Source: an uncultured Bacteroidales bacterium | GTDB lineage: Bacteria > Bacteroidota > Bacteroidia > Bacteroidales > UBA932 | Direction of reading: 5' to 3' | Length of the DNA stretch: 64,000 nt | Assembly (NCBI GenBank): GCA_944323505.1 | Contig: CALUST010000006.1 | Coordinates: forward strand, 1-64,000 | Part shown: positions 43,342-51,915 of the stretch, in pieces | Position numbering within the stretch: the first letter of the stretch is position 1 | How the letters are laid out: the number at the start of each line of letters is the position of its first letter | Made by a program: the position numbers and the translations under genes | Notes under the pieces: model-generated | Seen by the model: only the letters and a program-made list of their open reading frames with translations | Database searches by the model: none | Told to the model about the DNA's origin: nothing

Positions 43342-44370
43342 TCATCTCCTTCTGAGTCTTATCACATCCCCGTCACGAAGAACGGCATCTTCTTCCAGCC
43401 CGTTCATCTTGAGCAGGGATTTCATCCTTACACCATATCTCTGCGATATCTCCCACAATGTCTCGTCCCCGCCATCGACAATATGCTTGTCAAGACCTTT
43501 TACGGCCTGTGACTTCTTCTTCTCAAGATAGACCACAGTCCCAGGAAGCAGTTCCCTGTCCCCGTCAAGATCATTGAACCTGAGCAGTTCCTTCCTGAAC
43601 AGCCCGTTGGCTGCTGCAATGTCACCGTATGTCTCGCCCTCATTGGAATACACAAACACCACATTGTTCTTTGAATACAGTCTCCTGGAGAGGGATATGT
43701 TGAACACCTGCCCGCCCGTCACCTCGACAGCCTGTTCAAGCGAGGAAGGCGATGCCGGTACGGAAGAGTAGTCCCTGCCCCTCCTTCTGGTCTTCTTCGC
43801 GGCCCCTTCCTGACCTGCTGCATAGGATTCATCCATACGGTCAAACCTGTCCAGGTCATAGTCCTCGATAAGTTTGATGAGTTTCCTCGGATATGCAGGA
43901 TCAGTGGCATAGCCTGCCCGTTTCAGGCCGTATGCCCAGCCTTTATAGTCCGTAGTCTCAAGATCGAAGAGGAAGCTGTACCTGTCCCTGTATCTCAGGA
44001 AATCCGAATGATCCCTGAAGGACTCTTCGGGAGAACCGTATTTCCTGAAGCACTCGCCTTTCCTGTCATCGTCCTCAAACATCCTCGCACCTTTCCAGTC
44101 ATGGCATTTGATGCCGAAATGATTGTTGCCTTTCACCGCAAGCCGTGACTGGCCGTTGGACGACTCCAGCATCCCCTGTGCCAAAGTTATGCTTGCCGGC
44201 ACTCCCGACCTGTACATCTCAGACACGGCTATCCCTGAATACTGCTCGATATAGAGATGCTGGGGAGATCTGTCAGCAGACAGACTGAGAGGTAGAAGAA
44301 AAGACAGTGCGGCAACAACAATACGCGGCACCGCCGAAAATCGTGAGACCATCCTGAACCAAAATTTCAT
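43342..44370 (-). CDS. Secreted GH73 glucosaminidase with LysM repeats
   Basis: A 342-residue exported hydrolase. A signal peptide (about 10-32, VPRIVVAALSFLLPLSLSAD) precedes a glucosaminidase domain with GVPASITLAQGMLESSNGQSRLA, whose glutamate in MLESSNG is the expected acid. HFGIKCHDW and YATDPAYPRKLIKLIE follow. Two LysM modules are at the C-terminus, VVFVYSNEGETYGDIAAANGL and DGGDETLWEISQRYGVRMKSLLKMNGL. It probably cleaves peptidoglycan and binds it through LysM. The ATG at 44370 gives the signal peptide; the frame continues upstream into rnz without resemblance. Neighbouring mltG is also a glycan-strand enzyme. Confidence 0.9.
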   Translation of the reverse strand: MKFWFRMVSRFSAVPRIVVAALSFLLPLSLSADRSPQHLYIEQYSGIAVSEMYRSGVPASITLAQGMLESSNGQSRLAVKGNNHFGIKCHDWKGARMFEDDDRKGECFRKYGSPEESFRDHSDFLRYRDRYSFLFDLETTDYKGWAYGLKRAGYATDPAYPRKLIKLIEDYDLDRFDRMDESYAAGQEGAAKKTRRRGRDYSSVPASPSSLEQAVEVTGGQVFNISLSRRLYSKNNVVFVYSNEGETYGDIAAANGLFRKELLRFNDLDGDRELLPGTVVYLEKKKSQAVKGLDKHIVDGGDETLWEISQRYGVRMKSLLKMNGLEEDAVLRDGDVIRLRRR

Positions 44371-44402
44371 GAGATGCAAATTTAAGCAAAATCCGCCACA
44401 CT

Positions 44403-45338
44403 TTAAACAGTCAATTTCACCAACGGCACTTCCACTGTCATACATTCCCGCGCAAGTTCCGTCTTCGGGAAGACCTCGGATGCTTCCTGCAGAAAGATTG
44501 CGGTGTCGGCATATCTCGAAGAGTAATGCCCTATTACCAGCCGTCCGACCCCTGCGGCGGCAGCGCACTCAGCAGCCTGCCTTGCAGTGGAATGGAACGT
44601 CTTCTCCGCCATTGATGCCAGTTCCTCAGGGAAGGTGGCTTCGTGATACAGGAGAGAGACCCCCTTCACCCACTCAGGGAGTTCAGGGAAAGGCGCAGTG
44701 TCGCTGCAATAAGCATAACTCCGGGGCACATAGGGCCGGTATGCGACCTCCGCATTCGGGATGACTTCATCCCCTGCCTGTCTCACCACATCCTCTCCCC
44801 TCTTCAATGCAGCAATCTCAGCGACAGTCAGATCATATCTGGCTATCGCAGCCTTGTCCACATTCGGCATCGGCATCTTCTCCCTTATCAGGAATCCGTA
44901 TGAATCTATCCTGTGATTGAGGGGAAAGGCAAGCATCTCCAATGACCTGGACGACCATACGGTCTCAGGCTCCCTCATCGAAAGAGGATGATGCTCGATA
45001 CTGAATCTCAGCCCGTCAGCGAAATTGGAAAGATAGAACTTCAGTATCGGCGCGAACCCCTTGGGGGCGAATATGTTGAGATGGGATGTCCTGCCGAGCA
45101 TGGCCATGGTGGAAAGCAGGCCGAAAAGCCCGAATATATGGTCTCCGTGAAGATGGGAGAGGCAGATATTGTCTATACGCAGATAGGACAGCCTCATCTT
45201 CCGTATCTGCATCTGCGCTCCTTCTCCACAGTCAATCAAAAACAAGCGCCCCCGTACATCAAGTACTTGGGCGCTTGGGAATCTGTTCAATACGGGCAGG
45301 GCCGAAGCCGTGCCCAGTATATTCAAAGTGAAGTTCAT
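44403..45338 (-). CDS. rnz: Ribonuclease Z
   Basis: A 311-residue MBL-fold endonuclease that removes 3' trailers from tRNA precursors. It opens FTLNILGTASALPVLNRFPS, then LIDCGEGAQMQIRK. The zinc motif is LSHLHGDHIFGLFGLLST near residue 62. AYCSDTAPFPEL supplies a further aspartate, and LYHEATFPEEL and RLVIGHYSSRY the last histidines. The length is typical of the short tRNase Z form. It is 15 bases after rpsA on the same strand, an arrangement seen in other Bacteroidota. Confidence 0.95.
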   Translation of the reverse strand: MNFTLNILGTASALPVLNRFPSAQVLDVRGRLFLIDCGEGAQMQIRKMRLSYLRIDNICLSHLHGDHIFGLFGLLSTMAMLGRTSHLNIFAPKGFAPILKFYLSNFADGLRFSIEHHPLSMREPETVWSSRSLEMLAFPLNHRIDSYGFLIREKMPMPNVDKAAIARYDLTVAEIAALKRGEDVVRQAGDEVIPNAEVAYRPYVPRSYAYCSDTAPFPELPEWVKGVSLLYHEATFPEELASMAEKTFHSTARQAAECAAAAGVGRLVIGHYSSRYADTAIFLQEASEVFPKTELARECMTVEVPLVKLTV

Positions 45339-45353
45339 CTGCAGAAAAGACTG

Positions 45354-47219
45354 CTACTCACCTTTTTCAAGTTTGCTCTTGAGTGCTGCGAGCTCTGAGA
45401 TGTCACCGAGAGTAGTCTTCTCAATGTTGGAATTGATCTTCTTGACTGCCTTCTTGGTGTTGTCAGCCTCTCCGGCAGGCTTCTCAGACTTCTTCTCCTC
45501 TGCGTAAGTCCTCACATGGGAGAGTGACACCCTCTTGGTGCTGCGCTTGAGTTCAATGACCTTGAACGGGAGCACGTCACCTGCAACAGGCATCGTACCG
45601 TCTTCCTTGGCGAGTTCCTTGGTGCTGCAGAATGCCTCTACATCATCGTCAAGAGTCACTGTAGCGCCCTTGTCCGACACAGACACGATCTTGCCGTCAT
45701 GCACTGTACCTACAGCGAACTTGCTTTCAACCTCATCCCAAGGATTAGGGAGGAGCTGCTTGTGGCCGAGGCTCAGTTTGTGGTTCTCCTCATCGAAGTC
45801 GAGGATGACAACATCAATCTTGTCGCCTACCTGGACGAACTCTGACGGATGTTTGATCTTGGTCCATGAGATGTCGCTGATGTGGACAAGCCCCTCTATG
45901 CCTTCTTCAAGTTCTGCAAACACACCGAAGTTGGTGATGTTGCGTACCACTGCAGTATGTTTTGATCCGATAGGGTATTTCTCTCTGATGTTCTCCCAAG
46001 GGTTAGGCACGAGCTGCTTGAGACCGAGAGACATCTTCTTCTCTTCCCTGTCGAGGGTGAGAATCTGTGCCTCCACCTCGTCTCCGACCTTGAGGAAGTC
46101 CTGTGCGATACGGAGTCTTGGAGACCATGACATCTCTGACACATGGATAAGACCCTCTACGCCCGGCTCTATCTCGACAAATGCGCCGTAGTCAGCTATG
46201 AGGACAACCTTGCCTTTGACCTTGTCTCCGACCTTGAGGTTCGGGTCAAGAGCATCCCAAGGATGTACTGTGAGCTGCTTGAGACCGAGGGCGATTCTCT
46301 TCTTGGCCTCATCGAAGTCGAGGATGACCACCCTGATCTTCTGGTCGAGCTGTACGACCTCCTCCGGATGGTTGATCCTGCCCCAAGAGAGGTCTGTGAT
46401 GTGGATAAGTCCGTCAACACCACCGAGGTCAACGAATACACCGTGGTTGGTGATGTTCTTGACTGTACCCTCAAGAACCTGGCCTTTCTCAAGCTTGCTG
46501 ATGATCTCGCTCTTCTGCTGCTCGAGTTCTGCCTCGATAAGAGCCTTATGCGACACAACGACGTTCCTGAACTCCTGGTTGATCTTGACGATCTTGAAAT
46601 CCATTGTAGTATCTACATACTGGTCGTAGTCCCTGATAGGCTTGATGTCGATCTGCGAACCCGGAAGGAAGGCCTCGATGCCGAAGATATCGACAATCAT
46701 ACCGCCCTTTGTACGGGTCTTGACATAACCTTTGACAATCTCATTGTTGTTATATGCCTGGTTGACCATATCCCAGGAGCGGAGGGCGCGGGCCTTCTTG
46801 TGGGAAAGGATGAGCTGTCCCTTCTTGTCCTCTGCCGTCTCCACATACACTTCCACCTTGTCTCCGACTTTGAGGTCAGGATTGTAACGGAACTCCGGAG
46901 CCATGATGACACCTTCGCTCTTGTAGCCGATGTTCACAATCACCTCTCTCTTTGAGATGGCTGTAACGACGCCTTCAACAACATCATTCTCAACCACTTT
47001 TGAAAGGGTCTTGTCATACTCTTCAGACACTTTCTGCCTGTCCTCGCCCGGAACTTCCTCGTTCTCGAATGCGTCCCAGTCGAACTTGTCCGGATCCACT
47101 GATGCGTTCAGCATGGAGTGTGCGGTCTGCTCTGCTGCAGGAGCGGTCTCTGCCTTAGGAGCCTCTGCTGCCTCGGCCTTTACAGCCTCTTCTGCAACAA
47201 CTGTCTTGTTTTCTTCCAT
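45354..47219 (-). CDS. rpsA: 30S ribosomal protein S1
   Basis: A 621-residue S1 protein with a charged alanine/glutamate-rich N-terminal extension (residues 1-75) and six S1 RNA-binding domains between about 80 and 570. Each repeat carries a form of G-x-V-x-x-I-x-x-x-G-x-F-V-x-L. The third to sixth share the ending LSLGxKQL (for example KKMSLGLKQLVPNPW). It unfolds mRNA on the ribosome and matters in a phylum whose genes mostly lack Shine-Dalgarno sequences. Codon use is restricted, as expected for abundant protein. It is driven by a consensus promoter embedded in the corA terminator, with a leader of about 85 bases. Confidence 0.98.
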   Translation of the reverse strand: MEENKTVVAEEAVKAEAAEAPKAETAPAAEQTAHSMLNASVDPDKFDWDAFENEEVPGEDRQKVSEEYDKTLSKVVENDVVEGVVTAISKREVIVNIGYKSEGVIMAPEFRYNPDLKVGDKVEVYVETAEDKKGQLILSHKKARALRSWDMVNQAYNNNEIVKGYVKTRTKGGMIVDIFGIEAFLPGSQIDIKPIRDYDQYVDTTMDFKIVKINQEFRNVVVSHKALIEAELEQQKSEIISKLEKGQVLEGTVKNITNHGVFVDLGGVDGLIHITDLSWGRINHPEEVVQLDQKIRVVILDFDEAKKRIALGLKQLTVHPWDALDPNLKVGDKVKGKVVLIADYGAFVEIEPGVEGLIHVSEMSWSPRLRIAQDFLKVGDEVEAQILTLDREEKKMSLGLKQLVPNPWENIREKYPIGSKHTAVVRNITNFGVFAELEEGIEGLVHISDISWTKIKHPSEFVQVGDKIDVVILDFDEENHKLSLGHKQLLPNPWDEVESKFAVGTVHDGKIVSVSDKGATVTLDDDVEAFCSTKELAKEDGTMPVAGDVLPFKVIELKRSTKRVSLSHVRTYAEEKKSEKPAGEADNTKKAVKKINSNIEKTTLGDISELAALKSKLEKGE

Positions 47220-47271
47220 AAAAATAAAAATTAATACGAATTAGTACGTTTGACTTTATTTTTCATACCCG

Positions 47272-47298
47272 CCGGAGACAAAAAATGCGCGCCTCCGG
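47272..47298 (-). other. Leader hairpin of rpsA, alternative to the corA terminator
   Basis: CCGGAG and CTCCGG (47293-47298 with 47272-47277) can pair in the rpsA leader. Base 47293 belongs to both this stem and the terminator stem, so the two cannot form fully at once. A transcript started at the rpsA promoter lacks the terminator's upstream arm and would favour this one. Confidence 0.4.
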
Positions 47299-47311
47299 TC
47301 AAAAGGCGCGC
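47278..47311 (-). terminator. corA terminator overlapping the rpsA start region
   Basis: GCGCGCC (47287-47293) pairs with GGCGCGC (47305-47311) around an 11-base loop. On the minus strand it is followed by ATTTTTTG. It lies 57 bases past the corA stop. Its upstream arm coincides with the end of the rpsA -7 element. Confidence 0.7.
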
Positions 47312-47341
47312 AAAGTTATATATAAATTCCGTATTATCAAA
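47311..47341 (-). promoter_or_regulatory. rpsA promoter
   Basis: Read on the minus strand: TTTG at 47341-47338, a 19-base spacer, TAACTTTG at 47318-47311. This is an exact consensus match. Transcription should begin near 47304-47308, inside the corA terminator hairpin. Confidence 0.8.
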
Positions 47342-47367
47342 TATTTTCCGTCATTGTTGACTTAAAT

Positions 47368-48315
47368 CTACAGCATTTTCATTCTTTTGAATATTATCAG
47401 TATCACTCCGAACGAAAGCGCCATCAGCCCCAGGATGATGACCCAGTCCCACGAAGTGCCTGTCATAGGCAGAGATACGTTCATGCCGTAGAAACTTGCT
47501 ATCAGAGTAGGAGGCATCAGGAGAAGGGACACTAGGGTAAAGACCTTCATTATCTTGTTCTGGTCCAGGTTGATGAGACCTATGACCGTATTCTGCAGAT
47601 ACTCAAGTCTTTCGAAGCCGAAGTTCGTGTGGTTGATAAGGGACGAGATGTCTTTCAGCATCACATTCAGCTTGGACTGCATCTCATGCGGATACTTGCT
47701 GCTCTTCAGAAGGCTGGAAATCACCCTCTGCTTGTCGACGATGTTCTCCCTTACCAGCATGGTATTCTCCTGCAACTGATTGATGTCCAAGAGAAACTCC
47801 TCGTTGATGTCCTCTCCGAGGCTCACCTTCCTGTTGTACTGCTCGATCTCCTTTGACATGAGCTCAATCATATCCGCATCAAGGTCAATCCTCTGCTCCA
47901 GGATGCTCACAAACACGCGGAATCCTGTGGAATACATCTTAGGGAAAGCCAGCATCCTGCGCTGCAGGTCTGTGAAACTCCTCAGCGGGCACTCCCTCAG
48001 CGTTGTGAGTATGTTGCCTGTGATAATGAACGACACCGCCTCCATCGAATATTCCTCTGGTCCCGGGATGAGGAAGTTGGTATTGGCGAATATGGCTGTC
48101 TCGGTCTCGGAGAAGCGGGACGAACTCTCGATCTCCTCAGCTGTAGCCCGGCTCTGTATGGTGGTGCCGACAAAAGCCTCTGCGGCACGCTTCTCGTCTC
48201 CTGTAGGAGCAAAAAGATCAATCCAGACGACATCGGATGGATTGATGTCCTTGAACACCTCCTCCGACTGCGCCATCTGCATCTGACCGTTTGATTTGTA
48301 GAAGATTTCAATCAT
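47368..48315 (-). CDS. corA: CorA-family magnesium/divalent cation channel
   Basis: A 315-residue inner-membrane channel. The large cytoplasmic domain (1-250) includes SDVVWIDLFAPTGDEKRAAE and a long helical stalk (MLVRENIVDKQRVIS, QSKLNVMLKDISSLINHTNF). Two C-terminal membrane spans follow (about 255-277 and 288-309), with the selectivity signature YGMNV between them. Pentameric CorA proteins mediate Mg2+ uptake and may also pass Co2+ or Ni2+. The gene has its own consensus promoter and its own terminator, so it is monocistronic. The manganese exporter mntP follows upstream on the same strand. Confidence 0.93.
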   Translation of the reverse strand: MIEIFYKSNGQMQMAQSEEVFKDINPSDVVWIDLFAPTGDEKRAAEAFVGTTIQSRATAEEIESSSRFSETETAIFANTNFLIPGPEEYSMEAVSFIITGNILTTLRECPLRSFTDLQRRMLAFPKMYSTGFRVFVSILEQRIDLDADMIELMSKEIEQYNRKVSLGEDINEEFLLDINQLQENTMLVRENIVDKQRVISSLLKSSKYPHEMQSKLNVMLKDISSLINHTNFGFERLEYLQNTVIGLINLDQNKIMKVFTLVSLLLMPPTLIASFYGMNVSLPMTGTSWDWVIILGLMALSFGVILIIFKRMKML

Positions 48316-48346
48316 CCCTCATACAGTTTTTCAGACCGGGAATCCG

Positions 48347-48377
48347 CAAAATTATACAATTCCGCCGATATTTCAAA
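48347..48377 (-). promoter_or_regulatory. corA promoter
   Basis: Minus strand: TTTG at 48377-48374, a 19-base spacer, TAATTTTG at 48354-48347. The ATG is 32 bases downstream of the -7 element. A full consensus match. Confidence 0.75.
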
Positions 48378-48383
48378 AAGAAA

Positions 48384-48932
48384 TCAGAACAGGAGACTTA
48401 TGCCGATGCCAATCAACACGATGCCCCCGGCTATCTTGGCCGGCCTGCCGCACCTGCATCCGATAAAAGCCCCGCATGACACCCCGAACGCCGCGGCGAG
48501 GACCGTCATGCAGAATACTGCGGCAACAAGAGCCAAGGCATTGTCTGACTGCATACCTGCCATGGCAAGAGAGATACCTACGGCAAAAGCGTCTATACTG
48601 GTGGCGAATGCGGCAAGCAGAAGATTGCGTACCCCGCTCAGGTCTGTCTTCTCCTCCGACTTCCTCACCGCAGACCACACCATAGAGCCTCCGATATACA
48701 TAAGTATGACAAAACCTATGATGTGTGCAGCCTGATGAATGAATGAAGCGACCGACGCCCCTGCAGCCCAGCCAAGAAAAATCAGCAAGGCCTGCATCAG
48801 CCCGAATGCCAGCGACACCTTGGCCACCTTGCCGGGCGATATCCTGCCCAGGGAGACGCTGCCTCCCAGCGATACCGCCAGAGTATCCACGCTCAACGAC
48901 ATTGAGAGCAGGATGATCTCGACAAAACTCAT
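48384..48932 (-). CDS. mntP: Manganese efflux pump MntP
   Basis: A 182-residue inner-membrane protein with six predicted spans in two homologous halves. Each half carries an acidic transport residue: SLSVDTLAVSLGG near residue 16 and ATSIDAFAVGISLAM near 112. Glycine-rich helices such as LIFLGWAAGASVASF follow. MntP exports Mn2+ and protects against manganese excess. I looked for a yybP-ykoY manganese riboswitch in the 100 bases upstream and saw none. Those bases (48933-49033) contain only small palindromes (ACCGGCCGGT; CAGGACGTCCTG). It is 101 bases after recR, so it could be a separate unit. Confidence 0.92.
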   Translation of the reverse strand: MSFVEIILLSMSLSVDTLAVSLGGSVSLGRISPGKVAKVSLAFGLMQALLIFLGWAAGASVASFIHQAAHIIGFVILMYIGGSMVWSAVRKSEEKTDLSGVRNLLLAAFATSIDAFAVGISLAMAGMQSDNALALVAAVFCMTVLAAAFGVSCGAFIGCRCGRPAKIAGGIVLIGIGISLLF

Positions 48933-49033
48933 AATATATTCCTTTTAATTGTTATCCGCACCGGCCGGTCATGCCTCCAGCCGCCGTTCATGCAGGACGT
49001 CCTGTCCATCCGGTCTCCGCAAGGAAATCCATC

Positions 49034-49648
49034 TCACGGATGGAACTCCTGCCTGTTGGCTATGGACCGTCCCAATGTCAGTTCATCGGCATATTCAAGG
49101 TCGTCTCCGAACCCGAGACCACGCGCAAGGGACGAGACCTTGACCCCATAGCCGGAAATCTGCCTGTATATGTAAAATGACGTTGTCTCACCCTCAACAT
49201 CCCCGCTCAATGCCAAAATGACCTCGCCTCCGCCAAGTCCTGCCACCCGCCCGACAAGTTCCTTTATCGTCAGGTCGGACGGTCCTACCCCGTTTATCGG
49301 GGAGATGATGCCTCCGAGCACATGGTACAGCCCATGATACTGGCCGGTATTCTCTATGCTCATGACATCCCGGACACTCTCCACAACGCATATCGTCGAC
49401 CTGTCCCTGGACTGGTCCGAGCAGATGGAGCAGATGTCATCGTCCGACACCATCCTGCACACCCTGCAATACCTGACATCATCCCTGAGACTGTTTATGG
49501 CTGCAGTGAAATGATGAACATTCTCCTGCGGCTGTCTCAGAAGATGCAGAGCAAGGCGCAATGCGCTCCGCTTGCCGACTCCCGGCAGCGTATTTATGGC
49601 ATTGACTGCTTCCTCAAGCAGTTTTGAAGGATAATTCTCTTTATACAT
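49034..49648 (-). CDS. recR: Recombination mediator protein RecR
   Basis: A 204-residue DNA clamp for RecFOR loading of RecA on gapped DNA. An N-terminal helix-hairpin-helix is in INTLPGVGKRSALRLALHLL. The zinc finger C-x2-C-x8-C-x2-C is CRVCRMVSDDDICSIC near residue 56. The Toprim domain has ICVVESVRDVMSIENTGQY and GLYHVLGGIISPINGVGP. The C-terminus has LARGLGFGDDLEYADELTLGRS. I use the ATG at 49648; the frame runs one codon further to a GTG. The first eight bases overlap the preceding kinase gene. Confidence 0.97.
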   Translation of the reverse strand: MYKENYPSKLLEEAVNAINTLPGVGKRSALRLALHLLRQPQENVHHFTAAINSLRDDVRYCRVCRMVSDDDICSICSDQSRDRSTICVVESVRDVMSIENTGQYHGLYHVLGGIISPINGVGPSDLTIKELVGRVAGLGGGEVILALSGDVEGETTSFYIYRQISGYGVKVSSLARGLGFGDDLEYADELTLGRSIANRQEFHP

Positions 49649-50528
49649 CACCTATCCGTTTACCTTTGCAATGGAAGCCTGCCAGGGCGTCCATCGGACT
49701 TTGCATGAATCCTGCAAAACGCAGCCCGTATCCGGCTCCCATATCTTGCAGAATGTCCCTGCAGGCATATCCGAACGACCCCGCCACGTAGATTCCATGC
49801 TCCCTTTCATCATATCTCAACAGGCTTCTCTCAAAGAAATTCCTGAAATTGTCTGCCAGCAGCCTGCCGACATAAGGCTCGTCCCTCATCTCCAGAAGAT
49901 ACGGGGCGAATGACGCCAGATTGCGCGACGGGGTGCCGCTCCCGTACACCTGACTTACGATATCCTTGTAGCCCAGACCATATCTCCTGCTGAAATCATC
50001 TGCAATCCTTTCGGGCACCAGACCTTTGATGTAATCCGAGAGGAACATCTTCCCGAGGACAGCGGCACTTCCCTCGTCCCCGAGTATGAAGCCGCCTGGA
50101 CGAATGTTCCTCACTATGGCCCTGCCGTCATAACTGCAACTGTTCGAGCCTGTCCCCAATATCGCCACAACCCCGGGCCTGTCCCCGCACAATGCCCTTG
50201 CAGCCGCCAGCATATCCGAATTGTATTCCCTGCACGAGGACGGGAAAATGTCTCCTAACGCATCATCCAGCACATCAATCCCCTCCACATCCCCACGGCA
50301 TCCGTCCATGACGCCGGCTCCGTAAAAGAATATCCCTGTCACCGACTCACGCCACCGGGCTATCGGAGCAAGTCCCGTCAAGGCATCTGTGACAGCCTGC
50401 CGCGACATGGAAGCCACATTTATCCCTGGCATCCTGAATCGGGAATGCACATCGCCCCCCTCATCGCAAAGACAGCACTCCGTCTTTGTCGCCCCGCTCT
50501 CCATTATCAGTATCATGCCGTCAGCCAT
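49641..50528 (-). CDS. BadF/BadG-type ATPase, N-acetylglucosamine-kinase-like
   Basis: A 295-residue ASKHA-fold kinase. The phosphate-1 motif is ILIMESGATKTECCL near residue 6, the second phosphate site is AILGTGSNSCSYDG near 127, and FILGDEGSAAVLGKMFL near 148 is the signature of GlcNAc kinases and the BadF family. IYVAGSFGYACRDIL near 253 carries the adenosine contact. It probably phosphorylates an amino sugar such as GlcNAc released in wall turnover, though the sugar is inferred from the family. It is 12 bases after the SGNH esterase gene and overlaps recR, giving a four-gene operon with pnuC. Confidence 0.85.
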   Translation of the reverse strand: MADGMILIMESGATKTECCLCDEGGDVHSRFRMPGINVASMSRQAVTDALTGLAPIARWRESVTGIFFYGAGVMDGCRGDVEGIDVLDDALGDIFPSSCREYNSDMLAAARALCGDRPGVVAILGTGSNSCSYDGRAIVRNIRPGGFILGDEGSAAVLGKMFLSDYIKGLVPERIADDFSRRYGLGYKDIVSQVYGSGTPSRNLASFAPYLLEMRDEPYVGRLLADNFRNFFERSLLRYDEREHGIYVAGSFGYACRDILQDMGAGYGLRFAGFMQSPMDALAGFHCKGKRIGDV

Positions 50529-50540
50529 CGCCGTATGTCT

Positions 50541-51227
50541 TTATCTTATATATTCGAGGACAATCTCCTCCATCACCTTGTAGCATGCCTCATTAGGGTG
50601 CACACCGTCGTCCGAGTAACAGTCCCGGATACCGCCGTCCGTGTCAACCAGAGCCTGATGATAGTCCACGTACGGTATCCTCTCGGACTTGGCATAAGCC
50701 CTTATCATATCATTGAGTGAACGTATCTTGTCTTCCACTCCTGTCACAGACTTCCTCCACCAGAATCCTGATGCCGGGGTGACGGAGCACAGCACCGGTC
50801 TTATTCTGTTAGCCCTGGCGATATCGCACATCGACTTCAGATTGTCCAGTACGTTCTCCGGAGCCAGATGATAATCATTCAATGCCAGGTCATTGGTCCC
50901 CGCCAAGATGACAACGTACTCCGGACGGAGGTCCACAGCATCCTGCCTGAACCTGAGCAGTATCTGGGAGGATGTCTGGCCGGAAATACCCCTGCAGACG
51001 AAATTGTTGTCCGTGAAGAACGCCTCGTCCTTGCCGTCCCATCCGTCAGTAATGGAGTCCCCGATAAACACCGCCTTCGGAGGCTTCTGTCCGGAGACAG
51101 CCAGCATACTGTCCGCTGCGGCATAACGGCCGAAATTCACCCAGTCTTTCTGCTGCGCATACGAGCCGGCAGTAGCAGCCATCATCATCAGGCAGGCAGC
51201 AATCGCCTTTATTGAAATCCCTGTCAT
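50541..51227 (-). CDS. Secreted SGNH/GDSL-type esterase
   Basis: A 228-residue exported hydrolase. A signal peptide (about 1-24, IAACLMMMAATAGSYAQ) is followed by block I VFIGDSITDGW (catalytic serine), block II RGISGQTSSQIL (glycine), block III ILAGTNDLALND (asparagine) and block V YSDDGVHPNEACY (aspartate and histidine). All catalytic residues are present. Related enzymes deacetylate sugars or cleave acyl groups from glycans or lipids; the substrate is not given by sequence. The start at 51227 produces a clean signal peptide and leaves a two-base gap to the pnuC stop. Further upstream the frame is open but overlaps pnuC. Confidence 0.88.
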   Translation of the reverse strand: MTGISIKAIAACLMMMAATAGSYAQQKDWVNFGRYAAADSMLAVSGQKPPKAVFIGDSITDGWDGKDEAFFTDNNFVCRGISGQTSSQILLRFRQDAVDLRPEYVVILAGTNDLALNDYHLAPENVLDNLKSMCDIARANRIRPVLCSVTPASGFWWRKSVTGVEDKIRSLNDMIRAYAKSERIPYVDYHQALVDTDGGIRDCYSDDGVHPNEACYKVMEEIVLEYIR

Positions 51228-51229
51228 AG

Positions 51230-51841
51230 TCAGTCTATATATTTTCCGTTCCTCTTCCAATGGAAATAACCGTATGCCGCGACGACCGTATATACAAGAT
51301 ACAGCACGAAAAGATAGTACATCCCGCTTCTCAGGCACATCACGGAAGTAAGCATGTTGGCGGCCACCCACAATATCCACTGTTCCTTGTAGGACCGTCC
51401 GAGCCACCATGTTGCGACAGCCCCGAGCATCGCGATGCCTGCATCAAGCATCGACATCGGGTCTCCGAGATATTGCACAAGGTGTATCAGACCGACCGTC
51501 AGCACCACATACACGGCAAGGCTCACAAGCACGGTGCGCAACGTGAGCCGTCCGAGATGAATCACTTCCTCCGCCTTCCCGCCGTTTCCCGTATCAGTCC
51601 GCAAGGCATCTGAGCCCTTCATCCTCCCGCTGTCCCGCCGCCACTGGTACAAGCCCCAGAATGATATCACGAAATAATAGAGATTGAGAGCCGTCGAAGC
51701 ATAGAGCCCCTCTCCGAAGAACACATACATGGATGCGGCACTCGTGATGAGCCCTACAATCCACATGAGATTCTTCTGCCTCACCTCAAGATATATGTAA
51801 ATCAGTCCTGTGACAAAAGTGAATATTTCCATCCAGTCCAT
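51230..51841 (-). CDS. pnuC: Nicotinamide riboside transporter PnuC
   Basis: A 203-residue inner-membrane carrier with about seven spans. Family landmarks are IYIYLEVRQKNLMWIVGLI near residue 18, LNLYYFVISFWGLYQWRRD near 53, and a C-terminal WVAANMLTSVMCLRSGMYYLFVLYLVYTV region (key residues W, N, Y). PnuC takes up nicotinamide riboside for NAD salvage by facilitated diffusion. The ATG at 51841 is preceded in frame by a GTG at 51850, but the ATG fits homologues better. A minus-strand TAAATTTG (51868-51875) is the likely promoter. A divergent Nudix hydrolase shares the intergenic region. Confidence 0.93.
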   Translation of the reverse strand: MDWMEIFTFVTGLIYIYLEVRQKNLMWIVGLITSAASMYVFFGEGLYASTALNLYYFVISFWGLYQWRRDSGRMKGSDALRTDTGNGGKAEEVIHLGRLTLRTVLVSLAVYVVLTVGLIHLVQYLGDPMSMLDAGIAMLGAVATWWLGRSYKEQWILWVAANMLTSVMCLRSGMYYLFVLYLVYTVVAAYGYFHWKRNGKYID

Positions 51842-51867
51842 ACCGCTCACTCCGTTGCTGCAGCCTG

Positions 51868-51896
51868 CAAATTTAACATTAATTTCCGTATCTTTG
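51868..51896. promoter_or_regulatory. Divergent -7 elements for pnuC and the Nudix gene
   Basis: Minus strand TAAATTTG (51875-51868) for pnuC; plus strand TATCTTTG (51889-51896) for the Nudix gene. The two promoters overlap back to back within 75 bases, so a regulator bound here could affect both. Confidence 0.55.
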
Positions 51897-51915
51897 GTCT
51901 TTATATATACGTATC

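Noticed and set aside
48933-49033. Manganese (yybP-ykoY) riboswitch before mntP
   Set aside because: The 101 bases carry small palindromes but none of the expected conserved loops.
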